Assembly: GCA_900547155.1 (NCBI GenBank)
Contig: URFH01000001.1
Location: 1-64,000, forward strand
Reading direction: 5' to 3'
Source: an uncultured bacterium
GTDB lineage: Bacteria > Cyanobacteriota > Vampirovibrionia > Gastranaerophilales > Gastranaerophilaceae
DNA length: 64,000 nucleotides
Shown here: positions 17,429 to 27,070 of the stretch, piece by piece
Layout: every line of letters begins with the position of its first letter
Numbering within the stretch: position 1 is the stretch's first letter
Position numbers and translations under genes: made by a program
Notes under the pieces: generated by a model
The model's database searches: none
What the model saw: only the letters and a program-made list of their open reading frames with translations
Told to the model about the DNA's origin: nothing

Positions 17429-18147
17429 ACATCTTTGTTACGGGAACAGATACAGATATCGGAAAAACCGTCGTAACCGCCGGAATTGCAGCGGTTATGC
17501 AGTCGCTCGGCTACAAAGCCGGCGTTTTCAAGCCTTTTCAAAGCGGTGCGGAAGAAAAAAACGGCTTTTTTGTTTCACCTGACCTCGCTTTTGTAAAAAC
17601 TGTCGATTTCTATATCGAAACCCGCTGCTCCTACCTGTTAAAAGCGCCCACAGCACCGTTGATTGCTGCGGAACTTGAGGGGGAGCATATGGAATTTTCC
17701 GTTGTTCAGAGCGATTTTAATACTTTACGCAAAAAATGTGAAGTTGTTCTTGTTGAGGGCGCTGGCGGGCTTATGGTTCCGGCTCTTGAGGGCAAGACAA
17801 TGGCTGACATAATAAAAGCTCTGAATCTTCCTGCCTTAATCGTCGCCAGACCTGATTTAGGGACGATTAATCACACGCTTCTTACGATAAATCAGGCAAA
17901 ATGTATGGGAATCGATGTTTCCGGCGTTATTATCAACAGATATCCCGAAGGCACGACCGACGCGGCAATCAAAACAGCTCCGCGGCTTATTGAAGAATAT
18001 TCCGATGCAAAGATTCTCGGAATAATTCCCGAAATCCCTAATTTTTCCAGCGTAAAGCCGGGCGAAATTATTGATATTTTTATAAATAATGTTGATATAG
18101 AAAAAGTTTTCGGCATAAAAATCCCCAAACTCAACATTAACCTGTAA
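17425..18147 (+). CDS. bioD: Dethiobiotin synthetase
   Basis: The protein has 240 residues. The N-terminal FVTGTDTDIGKTVVTAG is the P-loop, KPFQSGAE the substrate lysine region, and VEGAGGLMVPA the second nucleotide motif. It forms the ureido ring of dethiobiotin with ATP and CO2. It is translationally coupled to rluB by a 4-nt overlap. No other bio gene is in view, so the pathway must be completed elsewhere. Confidence 0.95.
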   Translation: MNIFVTGTDTDIGKTVVTAGIAAVMQSLGYKAGVFKPFQSGAEEKNGFFVSPDLAFVKTVDFYIETRCSYLLKAPTAPLIAAELEGEHMEFSVVQSDFNTLRKKCEVVLVEGAGGLMVPALEGKTMADIIKALNLPALIVARPDLGTINHTLLTINQAKCMGIDVSGVIINRYPEGTTDAAIKTAPRLIEEYSDAKILGIIPEIPNFSSVKPGEIIDIFINNVDIEKVFGIKIPKLNINL

Positions 18148-18223
18148 TTTGCCCCCAAAAAATCCCCTCCCCGCACAGTAAGCTGCGCTAACGGATTAAA
18201 AAAGGTTGATTTCTGCCGGTAAT

Positions 18224-18250
18224 GTCACCCTCAACTTGTTTCAGGGTCGC
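18224..18250. repeat. CACCCTGAAC-family palindromic repeat (variant)
   Basis: GTCACCCTCAACTTG followed by TTTCAGGGTCGC has one mismatch from the other copies at 4355, 57985, 62858 and 63039. Confidence 0.7.
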
Positions 18251-18361
18251 ATTTTCGAGTAATTTTTATGCAAACCTTTGTGATTATATTTGAACGATTG
18301 TAAATTAATGTCGTTACCTGAAATATTGTAGTATGATGTTGAGGGGAGGTTTTTGACAGCT

Positions 18362-20233
18362 GTGAAATTTAATCTTTTTAAAAAAGTATTAATATTTCTA
18401 TTTGTGATTGTCGTAAATTTGTTTTGCGGCAGCGCATTTGCACAGAATGTCATCAAAATAAACACGATAAACTTTGACAATTCCGATAATCTCATTTTCA
18501 TCGGCACGCTAAACGCCCCGAACACGCCGATAAACGTCAAAACCGGCAAATTATCAAACCCGAACAGGATTTATTTTGATATAGAAAATGCTGTTTTGAC
18601 CCGTCCGAACACGAGCTGGAGCTTTAAAAACAGCAAACTGCGGCAGGTTCGCATTTCCCAATTTTCAACCAACCCTCATGTTGTAAGAATGGTCATTTAT
18701 TACAACAACGACCTTGATGTTTCAAAAACACGGCTTTATAAACTGGGCAGCAACCTCATTTTTTTATACAAAAAAGACTTGTTTAAACAGGACTTTTTGA
18801 CAAACATCTACAGGGAGCAAAAAGACACATCCTCTGACTACTATGAATACACAAGTTTTTCAGAAGACCCGAAAGAAATCCCCCAACCGCAGGCAGCAGA
18901 AACCGTGCGGCCCGACGGAACCGTTTCTCAGATACAAAATGCCTTCAAAGACGGAAATCTTCAAAAAACAACAAGAATTGAAAAGAATTTTAAATTAAAA
19001 TCAAGATATTACGTTTCCAGAATCGATGTAAAACGGGGAAACGCGCTTATTCGGGGAATAGGGCACATTGCAATTGAAAACCCCATCATAGTTTCAAATC
19101 CGACACGACTTGTTTTTGATTTGCCAAATACTTACGTCGCGCAGGAGATAAGAAACAAAGAATATATGCTTGCCGAGGGCGAATCCATCAAAGTCGGCCA
19201 GTTTGAGCCCACAAAAGCGCGCGTTGTTATCACAAGTGAAGATGTTACAAAATTCCGTCCTGTTTATTCTTTCGACGGGCAAAGCATTTTCTTCGCGCAC
19301 GACGACAGAATCCTCGGGATGAAGCTTTTTGACAGATACGCAACAATAGGAAACTACGTTGCAAAAAAACAAAACGATATAACCGATATTTTCCAGCTAA
19401 GCTTCTCCGCGCCCGCAATTCACTCGATAAAACGCTATAACAACAGAGTTGAAATCGGAATTTACAATTCAACAGGGTTCAACCATCAGGCTTTTAAAGC
19501 TGCACTAAAATCAGAAAGGCTTTCTGCAATTAAAACCGACAAATTGCCTTACGTCGGTCTTAAAGTGATTATTCCGCTCAAGCAAAACGCGACAATTGAA
19601 TACAATGAATCTTTTGACAACAATATGATTCAGCTGGTTATGACAACCCCGAAAGAAACCGAAATCAAAGCCTCTCCAACGCCTATAATCAAGAAAAACC
19701 CCAATATAAAGACCATTATCATCGACGCAGGCCACGGCGGCACTGATGTCGGGGCAACGCGAGAGGGAATTTACGAAAAAGACATAACGCTTGATATTTC
19801 AAAGCGGGTTGAAGCTATTTTGAAGAAAAAAGGCTACGATGTACAAATGACAAGGAAAACCGACGTTTATGTCGGGCTGAAAGAGCGTGTTATTTTTACA
19901 GAAGAGAACAAAGGCGACCTTTTTGTGAGCATTCACGTAAATTCCAGCGTAAGTCCGGAGGGACACGGCATTGAAACGCATTATTACACTCCGGCGTCGT
20001 ATGATTTTGCGCAAATTGTGCATAAACAGCTCGCAAATTCCATTGACGCAAAGGATAGGGGATTGTTTAAGTCAAAATTTTATGTTATCAATAATGATAT
20101 TGCGCCCTCAATACTTGTTGAAACAGGGTTTATCTCAAATCCGGAAGAAAGAGCCAGCCTGCTGACCGACAAAAGAAAGCAAAAAACAGCTGAAGCAATA
20201 GCAGAGGGCATTATAAAATACATTAAGAAGTAA
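18362..20233 (+). CDS. amiC: N-acetylmuramoyl-L-alanine amidase with AMIN domains
   Basis: The protein has about 623 residues. A signal peptide (KFNLFKKVLIFLF to SAFAQ) is followed by two AMIN-like peptidoglycan-targeting regions (about 30-120 and 200-300), a linker, and a zinc amidase_3 domain (about 430-623). In that domain IIDAGHGG, the Glu of YEKD and the His of VSIHVNS are the metal ligands. It cleaves the amide bond in peptidoglycan during daughter-cell separation. I prefer the GTG at 18362, 12 nt after GGGGAGG; a TTG at 18353 would be only 3 nt away. murI follows within 2 nt. Confidence 0.92.
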   Translation: MKFNLFKKVLIFLFVIVVNLFCGSAFAQNVIKINTINFDNSDNLIFIGTLNAPNTPINVKTGKLSNPNRIYFDIENAVLTRPNTSWSFKNSKLRQVRISQFSTNPHVVRMVIYYNNDLDVSKTRLYKLGSNLIFLYKKDLFKQDFLTNIYREQKDTSSDYYEYTSFSEDPKEIPQPQAAETVRPDGTVSQIQNAFKDGNLQKTTRIEKNFKLKSRYYVSRIDVKRGNALIRGIGHIAIENPIIVSNPTRLVFDLPNTYVAQEIRNKEYMLAEGESIKVGQFEPTKARVVITSEDVTKFRPVYSFDGQSIFFAHDDRILGMKLFDRYATIGNYVAKKQNDITDIFQLSFSAPAIHSIKRYNNRVEIGIYNSTGFNHQAFKAALKSERLSAIKTDKLPYVGLKVIIPLKQNATIEYNESFDNNMIQLVMTTPKETEIKASPTPIIKKNPNIKTIIIDAGHGGTDVGATREGIYEKDITLDISKRVEAILKKKGYDVQMTRKTDVYVGLKERVIFTEENKGDLFVSIHVNSSVSPEGHGIETHYYTPASYDFAQIVHKQLANSIDAKDRGLFKSKFYVINNDIAPSILVETGFISNPEERASLLTDKRKQKTAEAIAEGIIKYIKK

Positions 20234-20234
20234 A

Positions 20235-21014
20235 ATGATGGAAGAAAAAAAAGATTACAAACCAATAGGGGTTTTTGACTCGGGTGTTGGCGGATTGACG
20301 GTTTTTAAACGGCTCGTGCAAATGCGGCCGGATTTGGATTACATTTATTTTGGCGATACAAAAAATCTGCCGTACGGGGAAAAGACAAAAGAAGAACTTT
20401 TGAAAATCGCCCGTGAAATCTTTGATTTTTTTGAAGAAAAAAAGGTTTCTTCGGTGGTTATGGCCTGCAATACCTCATCTGCGCAGGTTTATGAAGAACT
20501 CAAAGACGCTTATTCGTTTAAGCTTTACCCGATAATCCAAACCGCAGCGGAATGTATTGCCAGTGATAAAACAATCAAAAAAATCGTCGTTTTTGCAACA
20601 AACGCAACAGTCAAAAGCGGCATGTATTCAAAATCCCTGAAGCAGCATAACCCGCAAATTGAAACTCTGGAAATAGCCTGCCCTGAATGGGTTTCGATTG
20701 TTGAAAAAAAGCTCGATAACTTCAACAAAGATGAGCTTTTGCTAAAATATTTAAAGCCTGCACTGGATTTTGAGCCCGACAGGATAATCCTCGGGTGCAC
20801 TCATTATCCATATCTTCTGGAAAGCCTTTCAAAATATGCGAAAAAAGAGCTTTTTGTTGATCCGGCAATAAGCTTTGCCGCCTGCGTTTTAAATGATTAC
20901 CCAAAAATCCAGCAAAAAGGCACAAAAACCTTTTTCACAAGCTCTTCGCCGGAAGAATTTGTAAAAAACGCTTCAGTTTTTTACAACATTGAAGAAAAAG
21001 TGGAACCGGTTTAA
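20235..21014 (+). CDS. murI: Glutamate racemase
   Basis: The protein has 259 residues. IGVFDSGVGGLTV near the N-terminus carries the first catalytic Asp/Ser region, MACNTSSA the first catalytic Cys, and LGCTHYPYL the second. It makes D-glutamate for peptidoglycan. It is two bases behind the amidase stop, a logical cell-wall operon. Two tandem ATG codons begin the frame; either may be used. It ends 5 nt from the convergent next gene. Confidence 0.95.
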   Translation: MMEEKKDYKPIGVFDSGVGGLTVFKRLVQMRPDLDYIYFGDTKNLPYGEKTKEELLKIAREIFDFFEEKKVSSVVMACNTSSAQVYEELKDAYSFKLYPIIQTAAECIASDKTIKKIVVFATNATVKSGMYSKSLKQHNPQIETLEIACPEWVSIVEKKLDNFNKDELLLKYLKPALDFEPDRIILGCTHYPYLLESLSKYAKKELFVDPAISFAACVLNDYPKIQQKGTKTFFTSSSPEEFVKNASVFYNIEEKVEPV

Positions 21015-21019
21015 CAGCT

Positions 21020-21628
21020 TTATCTTTTTTCTTCAGCTTTTTTGATATTTCTGTCGAGCATTTTCATATATTCGTCAGCGTCTTCGGCATACATATTTTC
21101 GCTGAGGATTTTTTTGCCTTTTTCCAGCGTTGCTTTTGCAGCTTCAAAATCCTTGAATTCACGTCTTTGCATTGTCGAAATAATCATCGTATCGAGAACA
21201 ATATCCCTTATTGTTACGCTGTTGTATTTCAAAAGGTAATAATCTTTTTCATAATCCTCAAAAATAGGGCTTCCGTCTTTATCAAATCTGGCATTTTTTT
21301 CATTTTTTACCACAGAACCGCCCAGCTCGTTGAATTTTTTCTCTGCTTCTTTGAAAGTGAGAGAAAGCCAGCTTTTGTCTTTCATTTTTCGTTCGTTACG
21401 TTTTAAAATTGAAAGATTTTCATCTATTCTTCTTTTCTGAATCGAAATAGCCTCCTCAAAGTTCTTTTCCTTTGTAACTTTAAAAAGGTAATCCTGACAT
21501 TCCGGAGAAAAAATCACATCACATTTTTGCGGAGGGGTGTTGTCCTTTTTATTCAGGTAAAGCATGCCCGTACCGGCAAGAATCAACAATATCAGTGCAA
21601 TAATCGCAATTTTTAAATATCTGCTCAT
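21020..21628 (-). CDS. Membrane-anchored protein of unknown function
   Basis: The protein has about 202 residues from the ATG at 21628, which has GGAG 7 nt upstream; the longer frame to 21679 lacks a ribosome site. It has one N-terminal membrane helix (residues 4-24), then a charged helical domain rich in Lys/Glu (EEAISIQKRRIDENLSILKRNERK). The layout is that of an anchored periplasmic or cytoplasmic coiled-coil protein. I do not recognise a family. Confidence 0.65.
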   Translation of the reverse strand: MSRYLKIAIIALILLILAGTGMLYLNKKDNTPPQKCDVIFSPECQDYLFKVTKEKNFEEAISIQKRRIDENLSILKRNERKMKDKSWLSLTFKEAEKKFNELGGSVVKNEKNARFDKDGSPIFEDYEKDYYLLKYNSVTIRDIVLDTMIISTMQRREFKDFEAAKATLEKGKKILSENMYAEDADEYMKMLDRNIKKAEEKR

Positions 21629-21758
21629 AACAAACTCCATAATCTTATAACATAAGCAAAATATAGCATATTCAGGCATAAAAATATACCATGGAGGCTA
21701 ATGCAATCGGGAATTTTTAAAATCATAATATTTAAAGCAATAAAAACGGAGAAATTTT

Positions 21759-22151
21759 ATGACAGAATTATTACAAATCTACAAATGCAATATCTGCGGC
21801 AATATCGTAGAAGTTTTGCATGCCGGAAACGGCACTCTGGTTTGCTGCGGGGAGCCAATGCATTTGTGCGAAGAAAATACACAGGACGCCACGCTGGAAA
21901 AGCATGTTCCGGTAATAGAAAAAGCTGAAGACGGAAAAACGCTTATAAAAGTCGGTTCCGAGCCGCATCCGATGATTCCGGAGCATTATATTGAATTTAT
22001 TGAGATAATTTCAGAAGATGGAACAGAAATTCAGAGAAAATTTTTACATCCTGACGAACAACCTCTTGCTGAATTTAATTTTTCAGGTGATAAAATAAAG
22101 GCAAGAGAATTATGTAACATACATGGATTATGGAGTAAGAAAAATGATTAA
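21759..22151 (+). CDS. dfx: Desulfoferrodoxin (superoxide reductase)
   Basis: The protein has 130 residues. An N-terminal desulforedoxin domain has C10-x2-C13 and the vicinal CC of LVCCGEPM. The C-terminal iron centre has HPMIPEHYI and the CNIHGLW motif supplying the active Cys and His. It reduces superoxide to peroxide without making oxygen, a hallmark of anaerobes. GGAG precedes the ATG. The stop overlaps the start of ferritin by 8 nt, so superoxide removal and iron storage are coupled. Confidence 0.96.
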   Translation: MTELLQIYKCNICGNIVEVLHAGNGTLVCCGEPMHLCEENTQDATLEKHVPVIEKAEDGKTLIKVGSEPHPMIPEHYIEFIEIISEDGTEIQRKFLHPDEQPLAEFNFSGDKIKARELCNIHGLWSKKND

Positions 22152-22653
22152 CGAAACAATGAACAAGGCTTTCAATGACCAGATTAATGCAGAACTCTAT
22201 TCTGCTTATCTTTACCTTTCAATGAATGCTTATTTTGAAGAACAGAGTCTCACAGGTTTTGCAAACTGGATGAAAATTCAGGTTCAGGAAGAAATGGCGC
22301 ATGCTATGGGCATGTATGACTATTTGAATTCACGCGACGGACATATCGTACTTGAACAAATTGACAAACCCGTATGCACATGGAACTCTGCTCTTGAAGT
22401 TTTTGAAGCTGTTTTGAGACATGAAGAGCATGTTACTTCTTTGATTAACAAGCTTGCCGATGTAGCAGAAGAACAAAAAGACCGCGCCTCAATGCAGTTC
22501 ATTAACTGGTACATAAAAGAACAGGTGGAAGAAGAAGCAACCGCAAAAACCATCGTTGACAAGCTGAAAATGGCCGGAAATGACACAAATGCACTTCTTT
22601 TGCTCGACGCAGAACTCGGCGCAAGAACATACAACGCTCCGGTTATTGAATAA
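22144..22653 (+). CDS. ftnA: Ferritin (non-haem, bacterial)
   Basis: The protein has 169 residues from the ATG at 22144, where the family sequence begins (NETMNKAFNDQINAELYSAYLYLSM). Ferroxidase ligands are visible: E17-type in NAELYSAY, EEMAHAMGM, and the second-site E/Q in YIKEQVEEEA. It oxidises and stores iron in a 24-mer shell. It overlaps dfx by 8 nt and ends in a terminator. Confidence 0.94.
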   Translation: MINETMNKAFNDQINAELYSAYLYLSMNAYFEEQSLTGFANWMKIQVQEEMAHAMGMYDYLNSRDGHIVLEQIDKPVCTWNSALEVFEAVLRHEEHVTSLINKLADVAEEQKDRASMQFINWYIKEQVEEEATAKTIVDKLKMAGNDTNALLLLDAELGARTYNAPVIE

Positions 22654-22668
22654 AAAAATAATCATAAT

Positions 22669-22700
22669 AAAAAGTCCTCATTTTATGAGGGCTTTTTTTA
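22669..22700 (+). terminator. Intrinsic terminator after ferritin
   Basis: AAAGTCCTCA, TTTTA, TGAGGGCTTT forms a hairpin with one G-U pair followed by Ts. It overlaps the end of the convergent TPR gene. Confidence 0.85.
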
Positions 22701-23282
22701 TTGCTGCATTAGCTCGTTGTAGATTTTGAGCGTTTCTTCGGCACGTTTTTTATTTTTCAACATTTTATAAGTATATGAAATATTGTAAAAAAATGACGGT
22801 TCAGAAGCATTGTATTTTATTGCGTTGGCAAAATAATAGCGCGCCAGCCGGTAATTTTCGCGTTTAAGATAACAGCAGCCCATATTGTAATAAGCATAAG
22901 CAAAATCTTCTTTGAGCTTAATGGCTTTTCTGAAATTTTCCATTGCTTTTGAGATATTTCCCGTTTCAAAGTAGATATTGCCCAGATTGTAATAGGCTTT
23001 GTAATATTTTGAATCCGCAATTATTGCTCTTTCGAGAAAAAATATAGCATCAAGCGGTTTTTCTCTATCCTGCGCAATATTAGCCAACAAAACCCAATCC
23101 TGAGCGCCCTTTTTGCTGTCGGGAATTTTTGTGAGCATTTCCATGCACTGGGGAATGTTATTTGTGTTGTAATAGAGCTTTGCCTGTTCCTGATAATCAG
23201 AAATTTCATCCTCGCTCAGCGCACAATAAGCAGGCGAAAATGAAAGCAAAATTACAAATATGAGATAAATAAAGCGTTTCAT
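22698..23282 (-). CDS. Exported TPR-repeat protein
   Basis: The protein has 194 residues. A signal peptide spans residues 1-20 (FIYLIFVILLSFSPAYC-A, possibly a lipoprotein site). It is followed by four or so tetratricopeptide repeats, best seen in YYKAYYNLGNIYFETGNISKAMENFRKAI and FAYAYYNMGCCYLKRENYRLARYYF. TPR proteins scaffold complexes; the partner is unknown. There is no Shine-Dalgarno: TTGGAA-17-TATAAT ends 6 nt before the ATG, the clearest leaderless arrangement in the window. Confidence 0.85.
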   Translation of the reverse strand: MKRFIYLIFVILLSFSPAYCALSEDEISDYQEQAKLYYNTNNIPQCMEMLTKIPDSKKGAQDWVLLANIAQDREKPLDAIFFLERAIIADSKYYKAYYNLGNIYFETGNISKAMENFRKAIKLKEDFAYAYYNMGCCYLKRENYRLARYYFANAIKYNASEPSFFYNISYTYKMLKNKKRAEETLKIYNELMQQ

Positions 23283-23288
23283 AGCAAA

Positions 23289-23317
23289 ATTATAAGCTAA
23301 GCAGCTCCTTTTTCCAA
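23289..23317 (-). promoter_or_regulatory. Consensus promoter giving a leaderless TPR mRNA
   Basis: On the minus strand TTGGAA (23312-23317) and TATAAT (23289-23294) are 17 bp apart, and the -10 is 6 nt from the ATG. Confidence 0.75.
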
Positions 23318-23436
23318 ATCCGTATGCCCCTTTTTATGTTAAAAAGTGTAACAATGCCACTCATTTAGGCCCGTTTTCATGCAAAAATAAATATTGAGGA
23401 ATTTTATCAAATCGGAACAGATAGAGAATTAGTCAA

Positions 23437-25116
23437 TTGAACATTAGTAGCTACAAAAATTATATAGTAAATTCTTCAAAATCCCGAAATTTCATCACCA
23501 GCCTTGGAAAAACCGGTGCAATTCTGCCTGTTGTTTTACTGGAAGCCACTGTAACCGGAGGAAGAACCTATCAGGCTTACAAACGCGACGGTTTTGTTGA
23601 GGCAAGGGAACGTGTCACAGAAGAATCTCTGGGTGCAGTTTTCTGGCTCTTCGGTGCAACGATGTTCGGAAAACTTATTGAAACCATCGGCAGAAAAACG
23701 CTCCCGCTCTCAAAAGAGGACTGCGATGTCGGAAAAGACGCAGTCAGAAAGCCTTTTGAGAACATGTGCATTGAAAAAGCAAAAGATAAAAAATTCAACA
23801 AAGAACTTTTTGCAAAATTCAAGTTCGGAAAGATTATTACGAGCTTGATTGCAGCCTGCGCGTTCATCGGATACGTTGTTCCGAAGATGAATCAGGCTAT
23901 TACTAAAAAATTCTACACAAACAGAATCGAACCGGCAAAAGAGCTTGATGAAAAAACAGCGAAAATGCGCGCACGTTTCTATCATTCGCCGCAGGACGTA
24001 AATATCAATTCCGTACAAAACTTCAAATCCATTGTTTCCGACAAAACGCCCGAAAAACAGGCAATTTCGTTCAAAGGTGCAGAATTCTTTACGACAATGG
24101 CGCAAAATTTTGAACAAAACGCAATTTACAAGCTCATGGGAACCGACGTAGGAACAGTTACAGGACGTGCTGCCAATGCAAGGAACAAAGACGAAATGGT
24201 AGAAATTTTATTCCGCGACCTTGCGTCTATTCCGTTCTATTGCTTCACAACTCCGGCAATCATTGCATTCCTTAACAACAAAGATATTTTCAAAGGCGCA
24301 GACAACACAAAACTCAATCCGAACACAGCAATGGAAATTCACAACCATTTTGTTGAGTTGACAAAAGACAGACCCGACAAAGGTGCGATAAAACTTGAAG
24401 AATTCAAGAAATTCGCGCTCGGCTCCGATGAAGATTTCAAAAATCACTATGAAAAATTCTTCCCCAAAAAAGAAGAGGCAAAACAGGAAAAAATCCTCGG
24501 AATTTTCAACAAAAAGCCCAAAAAAGAATACAGAATTTTGAATCTGGAAGAATATAACAAAATTGTTGATGCAAATTTCAAAGGCGAAAGGGCTGAAGAG
24601 CTTAAATCTCTCGGTCAGAAAATGTCCGAGCTCCAGCCGCAGCTTCGTGTTGCGCAGGGCGATTCTTACAGATTGCAGTCTATTTTAACGGAATCCCAGG
24701 TTGAAGATATTTTAAAAGGTGGAGAAGCCCGCAGGCCCGAATTTATGAAGAAAATGCTCAACACCATTTTCTCCTCCAAAAAACAGCCCGACAGAATTGC
24801 CGACAAATACACATTCATCCCGCAGGGCGAAATTGAAGCCGCAAGAGAACGAATCCTCGGCTATGTTGATTCGATTTCACAGATTGCAGCCAAAGACGGC
24901 AAAAAAGAAGTTGACTGGGATGTCATGATGAAAGCAAACAAGAGAAATATCAGAAGAAACGGTCTATACTGGGGCGCAGCAATGGGCGTTTCCGCGTTAT
25001 TCCTCTCGACAATCATCCCGAAAATCCAGTACTGGATTACAAAAATGCGCACAGGACGCGACGGATTCCCGGGTATTGAAAATTACCGCGAAAATGAGCA
25101 GAAAAAATCAGTTTAA
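23437..25116 (+). CDS. Large lineage-restricted membrane-associated protein
   Basis: The protein has 559 residues and I do not recognise a family. Hydrophobic segments lie near residues 25-45, 65-90, 130-155 and 510-530, with a long polar middle region. The N-terminal 100 residues (LGKTGAILPVVLLEA, then SLGAVFWLFGATMFGKL) resemble those of the protein at 61506-62729 in spacing and residue pattern, so the two are probably paralogues. The start is a TTG with only a weak purine stretch before it; an upstream stop limits the frame to three more codons. It ends 4 nt inside the convergent HD-GYP gene. Confidence 0.65.
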   Translation: MNISSYKNYIVNSSKSRNFITSLGKTGAILPVVLLEATVTGGRTYQAYKRDGFVEARERVTEESLGAVFWLFGATMFGKLIETIGRKTLPLSKEDCDVGKDAVRKPFENMCIEKAKDKKFNKELFAKFKFGKIITSLIAACAFIGYVVPKMNQAITKKFYTNRIEPAKELDEKTAKMRARFYHSPQDVNINSVQNFKSIVSDKTPEKQAISFKGAEFFTTMAQNFEQNAIYKLMGTDVGTVTGRAANARNKDEMVEILFRDLASIPFYCFTTPAIIAFLNNKDIFKGADNTKLNPNTAMEIHNHFVELTKDRPDKGAIKLEEFKKFALGSDEDFKNHYEKFFPKKEEAKQEKILGIFNKKPKKEYRILNLEEYNKIVDANFKGERAEELKSLGQKMSELQPQLRVAQGDSYRLQSILTESQVEDILKGGEARRPEFMKKMLNTIFSSKKQPDRIADKYTFIPQGEIEAARERILGYVDSISQIAAKDGKKEVDWDVMMKANKRNIRRNGLYWGAAMGVSALFLSTIIPKIQYWITKMRTGRDGFPGIENYRENEQKKSV

Positions 25117-26492
25117 TCCCTGTTTTCCATCAAATCAGCAAGCGCATTGACGATTTGCGGATCCCATTTGATTTCTGCTTCTTCTTTCAGGATGTTCAGG
25201 GCTTCTTTATTGGTCAACGCCTCACGATACGGTCTATCCGCGCGCAGGGCGCAGTATGCGTCCGCAATAGCGATGATTCTTGAGCCCAGAGGGATGCTGT
25301 AACCTTTCAGCCCTTCAGGTTCGCCTCGTCCGTCCCATCTTTCGCGATGATAATGGATGTACGGGATAACTTCCGAGAGGAAATTTATGCTCATCAGCAG
25401 GCTCACGCCGACATTCGGGTGATTTTGAAGTTTTTCCCATTCGGATTTGTCGAGTTTTCCTTTTTTGTTGAAAAGTTCTTTGGGAAGCGTGATTTTGCCG
25501 ATATTTTGCAGCAATCCTGCGTAATAAATCAAATCTTTTGTTTTTTCATTGAGTTCAATGTAGTCGCAGAGCTCTTTTGCGAGGTTTGCAACATTTTGTG
25601 AGTGATTGTTGTGATATTCGCTTTTTGCGTCAACAGCTTTTGCGAGCATTTCAACAAATCTCTGCTGTTCTTCGCCCAAATCGCCTATTGTTGCGGTAAG
25701 TTCAGCTCTCAGGTGTTGAAGTTCGGAGGTTGTGATATTTTCGTCCTCAATTGCTTTAGCTGTATCTTCTGTCAATTCCTGCAAAAGCATAGAAATCGCA
25801 AACAACCGCGCAGTAACTTCTACAAGGGTTTTGAATTCATCGGAAAGATGTTTTTCGCCATAAGATTCAAGAACAATCACACCGACCGATTCAGCATTGT
25901 AATGCATTGGAACAGCGATAAATTCTTTAACTTTATCTTCATTGAGCATGCTCAATGGCAAAAATTCTGGATTTTTATCTGCATTTTCGATTTTTAAGGA
26001 CTTTCTGGACTTATAAACCTCGGAAACCATGCTTTTTTCGCCGTAAGCGTAGCCGATATTCATTGCGTAGATATCTTCATCGGCATCAATTGAGGAACCG
26101 ACAAGAACTATGTCATTTGAGGTTTTATCCAGCCCTTTTGCAAACTCTTTTGACAGGAAGATATGGCATGCGTCAACTTCAAGCATTTGTACAATGGTTT
26201 TTGCAATGGAATTATAGATTATATAATCCTCTTTATTATTAAAGCCCAACACGCTCAGGGTGTTGTTGATTGAATAGATTGAAATCAACTCTCTGAGCTG
26301 TTTTTTAAGGCTTTCAGCCTTGTCTTTTGCGTCATGCTGTTTTATTTTTTGTGCTAAATCATCAGAAATCAAGTGTTCTGTAAGAAAATCACCGAGGTTG
26401 AGCGCAAAAATCTCCTCGAGCGGGTCTTCGCCCAGAAGTTCTGTGCTTCTTGTAAATAGTGATACTCCGTTTTCTGCATTGTTTTTAGTCAT
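25113..26492 (-). CDS. GAF plus degenerate HD-GYP domain protein
   Basis: The protein has about 459 residues from the ATG at 26492 (AGGAAGG upstream). A GAF-like sensor occupies about 75-235 and an HD-GYP domain about 280-455. The HD-GYP fold is clear (KGKLDKSEWEKLQNHP, RIIAIADAYCALRADRPYREAL), but the metal-binding HD pair is QN at about 329-330 (LLQNIGK) and GYP is GEP at about 390-392 (WDGRGEP). It is therefore probably not an active cyclic-di-GMP phosphodiesterase and may be a receptor or scaffold. It neighbours the two-component genes at 27-29 kb. Confidence 0.88.
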   Translation of the reverse strand: MTKNNAENGVSLFTRSTELLGEDPLEEIFALNLGDFLTEHLISDDLAQKIKQHDAKDKAESLKKQLRELISIYSINNTLSVLGFNNKEDYIIYNSIAKTIVQMLEVDACHIFLSKEFAKGLDKTSNDIVLVGSSIDADEDIYAMNIGYAYGEKSMVSEVYKSRKSLKIENADKNPEFLPLSMLNEDKVKEFIAVPMHYNAESVGVIVLESYGEKHLSDEFKTLVEVTARLFAISMLLQELTEDTAKAIEDENITTSELQHLRAELTATIGDLGEEQQRFVEMLAKAVDAKSEYHNNHSQNVANLAKELCDYIELNEKTKDLIYYAGLLQNIGKITLPKELFNKKGKLDKSEWEKLQNHPNVGVSLLMSINFLSEVIPYIHYHRERWDGRGEPEGLKGYSIPLGSRIIAIADAYCALRADRPYREALTNKEALNILKEEAEIKWDPQIVNALADLMENRD

Positions 26493-26657
26493 AGGTGCCT
26501 TCCTGTTTACCTTCATATTTGTATTATCGGCACAAGTGGTCAAAAACTTTATAGTATTTTACAAAACTTTATACTTTAGTTTAAGAAAGTTCATACTTGG
26601 TTCGGGAAAGTGCGGAATTATTGGGCTTTGTGCGGGTTATATGCTTTAAGCCAGAAC

Positions 26658-26773
26658 GAAGGAGTAATCAGCCTTTTCCGTTCCGATTCCTCCGGGCATC
26701 CAACAGTAAAAATAAGCTTTCACATACATTTGAGCCCTCCCCCATAGTCACTCCAAAGGCTGATTACTCCTTC
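26658..26773 (-). repeat. Covarying-arm element family 1, copy B
   Basis: Perfect 19-bp arms (26658-26676 and 26755-26773, starting GAAGGAGTAATC) enclose the conserved core in reverse orientation to copy A. The 26493-27070 gap holds this element, the family 2 copy 44 nt further on, and AT-rich sequence before the kinase gene. Confidence 0.8.
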
Positions 26774-26817
26774 TTTGCATGTGGGGAGCTTTGTATTATG
26801 CTAAATAATTCTTCAAA

Positions 26818-26900
26818 GTAAAAAGTATGGTAAATTTATTTTTCGACGCCTATGAGCGAAGCGAATCGAGATAGAAAAATGAATTTACCATGCTTTTTAC
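26818..26900 (+). repeat. Covarying-arm element family 2, copy 1
   Basis: The 19-nt arms (26818-26836 and 26882-26900, starting GTAAAAAG) pair with one G-U-type change. They enclose a 45-nt core containing CGACGCCTATGAGCG and AAGCGAATCGAG. Other copies are at 32225-32307 and 62744-62824. Confidence 0.8.
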
Positions 26901-27070
26901 GCCCCGTCACCAGACAAAAGTCAGCACAAATTCAGAAACGGGGCTGTGCACCTAAACACACAAACCAATCATGCCAAAACAGAATGAATCCCCCGCCCAA
27001 TATTAAAATGTTAAGCATTTGTCAAACCCGAAAAAATGCACTATTCTTTAATTATAAGAAGATTAATGTT

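Noticed and set aside
26852-27070. N-terminal extension of the hybrid kinase from an upstream ATG
   Set aside because: It reads through the family 2 repeat, has no ribosome site and does not look like protein; the receiver domain begins at the ATG at 27071.
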